In this document: in pieces, positions 13,831 through 15,844 of the stretch
Layout of the letters: each line of letters starts with the position of its first letter
Position numbering within the stretch: position 1 is the stretch's first letter
Translations under genes and position numbers: made by a program
Notes under the pieces: generated by a model
What the model was told of the DNA's origin: nothing
What the model saw: only the letters and a program-made list of their open reading frames with translations
Databases searched by the model: none
DNA from: an uncultured Aeromicrobium sp.
GTDB lineage: Bacteria > Actinomycetota > Actinomycetes > Propionibacteriales > Nocardioidaceae
Direction: 5' to 3'
DNA length: 15,844 nucleotides
Assembly (NCBI RefSeq): GCF_946221465.1
Contig: NZ_CAMJVP010000051.1
Span: forward strand, 1-15,844

Positions 13831-13874
13831 ACGTCATACGTTCCGTGGGTCCTGACCCGTGCAACGTATGACGT
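13831..13874. terminator. Long dyad downstream of the TMEM165-family gene
   Basis: ACGTCATACGTT (13831-13842) and AACGTATGACGT (13863-13874) are perfect 12-base complements. The stem continues inward with one mismatch and two wobble pairs to GGGT/ACCC around a CCTG loop, giving about 19 pairs. It begins 9 bases beyond the exporter stop codon and 26 bases upstream of the yaaA start. There is no T-run. It is probably a terminator; an operator is an alternative because its outer arm holds the palindrome TGACGTCA. Confidence 0.5.
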
Positions 13875-13883
13875 CATGGACGG

Positions 13884-14465
13884 TCAGATGGCTCGGATGC
13901 CGTCAACCAGCAGCAGCACGGCAAAGAGGGCGAAGGCCGCGGCAGCGAGATAGCGGATGGCGCGCTCGGGCAGGTGACGCCCCAGCACGGCGCCGACGAC
14001 GATGGCGAGGGCGTCCGCCGCCACCATGCCGAGGGTGCTGCCGATCCAGGTGCCGAGCCAGTCCTCGCGAACCGCCAGGGTGATGGTGGCGAGCATCGTC
14101 TTGTCACCCAGCTCGGCGAGGAAGAAGGCGAAACCGACCGCGAGGACCGCCGCACCGCTGGTGGTCCTCGCCTTGGCGGCCTCGTCCTCGGTCAACTCGT
14201 CGCCGCGCAGTGTCCATGCGGCGAAACCGAGAAACGCGATACCTGCCGCGATCGCGATCCACCCCTGGTACTGCGCGAACGCCTCGCCGATCCAGAAGCC
14301 GATTGCCACGGAGGCGAGGTGGACGATCGCGGTCGCGATCGTGAGGCCCAATAGGACATCGCGCGCGCGGTAGCGGGAGGCGAAGGTCATCGCCATCAAC
14401 TGGCTCTTGTCGCCCAGCTCGGCGATGAAGATCACGACGGTGCTCAGCACCAAAGCGTCCCACAT
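13884..14465 (-). CDS. TMEM165/GDT1-family cation (Mn2+) exporter
   Basis: Predicted 193-residue membrane protein of the UPF0016/GDT1/TMEM165 family, whose bacterial members (MneA, Mnx) export manganese. The internal duplication shows as two copies of the signature ELGDK-S/T: AELGDKSQLMA (15-25) and AELGDKTMLAT (117-127), whose acidic residues form the ion path. About six transmembrane helices are evident, three per repeat, with a polar loop around residues 86-103. The ATG at 14465 has GAGGAG 8 bases upstream, inside the 3' arm of an intrinsic terminator. Expression should be controlled by the upstream manganese riboswitch, which supports manganese as the substrate. Confidence 0.95.
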   Translation of the reverse strand: MWDALVLSTVVIFIAELGDKSQLMAMTFASRYRARDVLLGLTIATAIVHLASVAIGFWIGEAFAQYQGWIAIAAGIAFLGFAAWTLRGDELTEDEAAKARTTSGAAVLAVGFAFFLAELGDKTMLATITLAVREDWLGTWIGSTLGMVAADALAIVVGAVLGRHLPERAIRYLAAAAFALFAVLLLVDGIRAI

Positions 14466-14466
14466 G

Positions 14467-14500
14467 AAAAAAGCTCCTCGTCCGAGCCGGGACGAGGAGC
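14467..14500 (-). terminator. Riboswitch-controlled intrinsic terminator abutting the start codon
   Basis: On the minus strand GCTCCTCGTCC (14500-14490), loop CGGCTC, GGACGAGGAGC (14483-14473), then six T residues (14472-14467), then one C and the ATG. The 11-bp stem is perfect. Its 3' arm contains the Shine-Dalgarno sequence, so the same hairpin can stop transcription and hide the ribosome site. Upstream segments complementary to the 5' arm or loop (14524-14530, 14513-14518, 14520-14527) could form an antiterminator. Confidence 0.88.
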
Positions 14501-14586
14501 GTGGTTGACGAGTCCTCGACCGGCTCGTCCACTCTGCAACGTCCGGTCGAAAGTCTCGCCCGCCAGATGCCTGGCCCGCTGCACCG

Positions 14587-14648
14587 GACCGACCCGAAGG
14601 ACGGTCAGTATGTCGACACAGCGATTGGGGGCTACTCCCTTTCGGCTT
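14587..14648 (-). ncRNA. yybP-ykoY manganese riboswitch aptamer
   Basis: The minus-strand leader holds both conserved loop sequences of the yybP-ykoY class in order: AAAGGGAGTAGC (14642-14631) and TCGACATACTG (14616-14606). A hairpin with a UUCG loop follows (14606-14587), at the position of the 3' helix of the aptamer. In this class the two loops dock to bind Mn2+, switching the downstream gene on. The next gene encodes a manganese-exporter family protein, and an intrinsic terminator precedes its ATG, which completes the expected arrangement. Exact outer-stem limits are uncertain. Confidence 0.87.
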
Positions 14649-14651
14649 GAC

Positions 14652-14657
14652 AGGCTA
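14652..14657 (-). promoter_or_regulatory. -10 box of the riboswitch transcript (TAGCCT)
   Basis: TAGCCT on the minus strand lies about 10 bases before the aptamer, so transcription would start near 14645-14648. No clear -35 was found. It is divergent from the rnpB promoter. Confidence 0.4.
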
Positions 14658-14701
14658 GCAGAGCCGTTCCCCGCCGTGCATCGTGAGATGGGTCTCGTGA
14701 G

Positions 14702-14707
14702 TAGTAT
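14702..14707 (+). promoter_or_regulatory. -10 box of rnpB (TAGTAT)
   Basis: TAGTAT sits about 13 bases before the proposed 5' end of RNase P RNA. No clear -35 was recognised. The box is the best match to TANNNT in this stretch. Confidence 0.45.
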
Positions 14708-14719
14708 GGGGAACGCGAA

Positions 14720-15104
14720 TGAGTCGGCCGGGTGGTCGCGGCACTTCAGATGCCGAGGAAAGTCCGGACTCCACAGAGCACGGTGGTGGCTAACAGCCAC
14801 CCACGGTGACGTGCGGGATAGTGCCACAGAAAGCAAACCGCCAGCGGCCTTCGTCGGAGGACGAAGGTGCGGGTAAGGGTGAAACGGTGAGGTAAGAGCT
14901 CACCAGCGCGGCGGGTGACCGTCGCGGCTCGGTAAACCCCACCGGGAGCAAGACCAAGAGGGCCTTCGGGCCTGCGCTGACGGGCTGCTCGTCCGATGTC
15001 AGCGGGTAGGTCGCACCGAGGCGTGCAGCAATGCGCGTCCCAGATGGATGGCCGCCCCTCGCGCTCGGCGCGAGGACAGAATCCGGCTTACAGGCCGGCT
15101 CATT
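14720..15104 (+). ncRNA. rnpB: RNase P RNA (bacterial type A)
   Basis: This is the catalytic RNA that removes 5' leaders from tRNA precursors. Conserved regions appear in order: GAGGAAAGTCCGGACTCC (14755-14772), ACAGAAAGCAAACCGCC (14825-14841), GGTAAGGGTGAAACGGTG, GAGGTAAGAGCTCACCAGCG (14890-14909), and the 3' consensus ACAGAATCCGGCTTACAG (15076-15093). The ends pair as the outer stem: GAGTCGGCCGG near 14721 with CCGGCTC near 15095-15101. Length is about 385 nt. Exact ends are estimated to within about 5 bases. It is divergent from the manganese-exporter leader. Confidence 0.96.
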
Positions 15105-15124
15105 CGCCTCCTGGCGCCCGACGG

Positions 15125-15154
15125 CGGCGGGTCCGGTCGCCCCCGGCCCCGCCG
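15125..15154. terminator. GC-rich hairpin between rnpB and the SLC13-like gene
   Basis: CGGCGGGTCCGG (15125-15136) and CCGGCCCCGCCG (15143-15154) form a 12-bp stem with one mismatch around TCGCCC. It lies between the converging rnpB 3' end and the permease stop at 15161. There is no T-run, but the stem is very stable. Confidence 0.5.
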
Positions 15155-15160
15155 CGCTCG

Positions 15161-15844
15161 TCAGGCTGTCGGGACGACCAGCAGCGCCCAGGCGACGACG
15201 GGTGCCACCACAACGATGCTCATGCCCCACTGCATGAGACGCTTGAACACCATCTCGCGTTGCTCGGGCTCCGCGTTCGCGACGACGAGTGCGCCGTTGG
15301 TCGAGAACGGGCTGCAGTCGACGACCGAGCTGGAGATCGCCAGAGCCGCGATCAGCGCAATGGCATTGACCTGATCGGTGAGCAGAAACGGCACGGCGAG
15401 CGGGATGAGGGCGCCGATGATGCCGGTCGTCGAGGCGAACGCCGAGACGACCGACCCGATCAGGCAGATCAACAGCGCCGCCACCAGCGGAGCGCCGACG
15501 CCTGCGACGCCGTCGCCCAGCCACTGAACAACGCCCTGGTTCTCCAGCAGCGACACATAGGTGACGATGCCGCCGATGAGCAGGACGGTGCCCCAGCTGA
15601 TCTTCTCGACCGCGCCCTTGGCTGAAGCAGGGAAGGCGAGCGTGAGAACCACGGCGATGGTGAGTGCGGTGAAGCCCACATCGAGGTCGAAGCCGAGGGC
15701 ACCGATCATGAGCGCGAGGAGACCGAGAAGAGTAAGCCAGCGCTGCGGGTTCAGTCGTGAGGGGTCGTCGGCGCCGTCGGTATCGGACGCGCTCCGCCGG
15801 GCCTCGACCGCCGAGTGCGGGATCGGGCGGGTGGGGGCGTGGGT
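15161..15844 (-). CDS. SLC13/MatC-like permease, C-terminal part (partial at window edge)
   Basis: The frame is open to the window edge, so the gene starts outside it; 227 residues are visible. A hydrophilic loop (THAPTRPIPHSAVEARRS and on) precedes at least five membrane helices: LNPQRWLTLLGLLALMIGAL, then FTALTIAVVLTLAF, WGTVLLIGGIVTYVSLL, LVAALLICLIGSVVSAFAST and WGMSIVVVAPVVAWALLVV. SSSVVDCSPFSTNGALVVANA near the C-terminus resembles the second signature region of the divalent anion/ion-transporter superfamily (SLC13, CitM, MatC). Import of a dicarboxylate or similar organic anion is the likely role. The best subfamily match from memory is the MatC-like SLC13 permeases. The specific substrate cannot be set from this part. 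Confidence 0.85.
   Translation of the reverse strand, partial: THAPTRPIPHSAVEARRSASDTDGADDPSRLNPQRWLTLLGLLALMIGALGFDLDVGFTALTIAVVLTLAFPASAKGAVEKISWGTVLLIGGIVTYVSLLENQGVVQWLGDGVAGVGAPLVAALLICLIGSVVSAFASTTGIIGALIPLAVPFLLTDQVNAIALIAALAISSSVVDCSPFSTNGALVVANAEPEQREMVFKRLMQWGMSIVVVAPVVAWALLVVPTA

Noticed and set aside
14505..14876. A + strand 123-codon frame across the riboswitch region and rnpB
   Set aside because: It overlaps two RNA elements recognised from conserved motifs. The peptide resembles nothing and runs into the RNase P core.
1..15844. tRNA genes, CRISPR arrays, complete insertion sequences
   Set aside because: No cloverleaf with the usual T-loop sequence, no regularly spaced repeats, and no transposase with terminal repeats were found by reading both strands.

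Overview
The window is high-GC actinobacterial DNA, most likely from Microbacteriaceae (Microbacterium-like). Reasons: GC-rich third codon positions; an actinobacterial-type RNase P RNA; the order NIF3 protein, coiled-coil zinc-ribbon protein, RNase H/phosphatase fusion, which also occurs in mycobacteria; and several leaderless starts placed 6-7 nt after a TANNNT -10 box. The genus is an inference.

Left part (1 to about 3100), accessory island: the 3' end of a mercuric reductase gene (merA, +) faces an accessory dprA-like gene (-). Next comes a pair on the + strand that overlaps by ATGA: a small two-helix membrane protein with a structured leader, and a catalytic-domain-only serine-recombinase homologue whose nucleophile position is Ala. 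A perfect 14-bp bidirectional terminator follows, and then a gene (-) with two tandem helix-turn-helix repeats. This looks like part of a mobile mercury-resistance island.

Middle (3258-9961): a membrane-anchored SurA-N-type chaperone gene; the first ~105 codons of an actinobacterial lipoate-protein ligase, cut off with the rest missing; and a divergent cassette. In that cassette a TetR repressor gene (+) faces an operon (-) of an MMPL transporter and a YhgE/Pip-family membrane protein, coupled by ATGA. The divergent intergenic region carries two tandem GATAC-N6-GTATC operators lying over the -35/-10 of an apparently leaderless MMPL promoter. The MMPL protein ends in about 200 residues that read as a degenerate ABC ATPase domain, the most unusual protein feature here.

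Right part (9996-15844), chromosomal core: NIF3-family protein, zinc-ribbon coiled-coil protein (apparent CTG start) and RNase H/histidine phosphatase fusion, packed as one operon (+); then yaaA (-); a TMEM165/GDT1 cation exporter (-) under a yybP-ykoY manganese riboswitch with a textbook intrinsic terminator ending one base before the ATG; rnpB (+); and the 3' two-thirds of an SLC13/MatC-like permease (-) running off the window.

No tRNA, CRISPR array or complete insertion sequence was seen. The best candidates for something new are the MMPL/pseudo-ABC fusion with YhgE under a double TetR operator, and the island pair of membrane protein plus serine-less recombinase with its switch-like leader.
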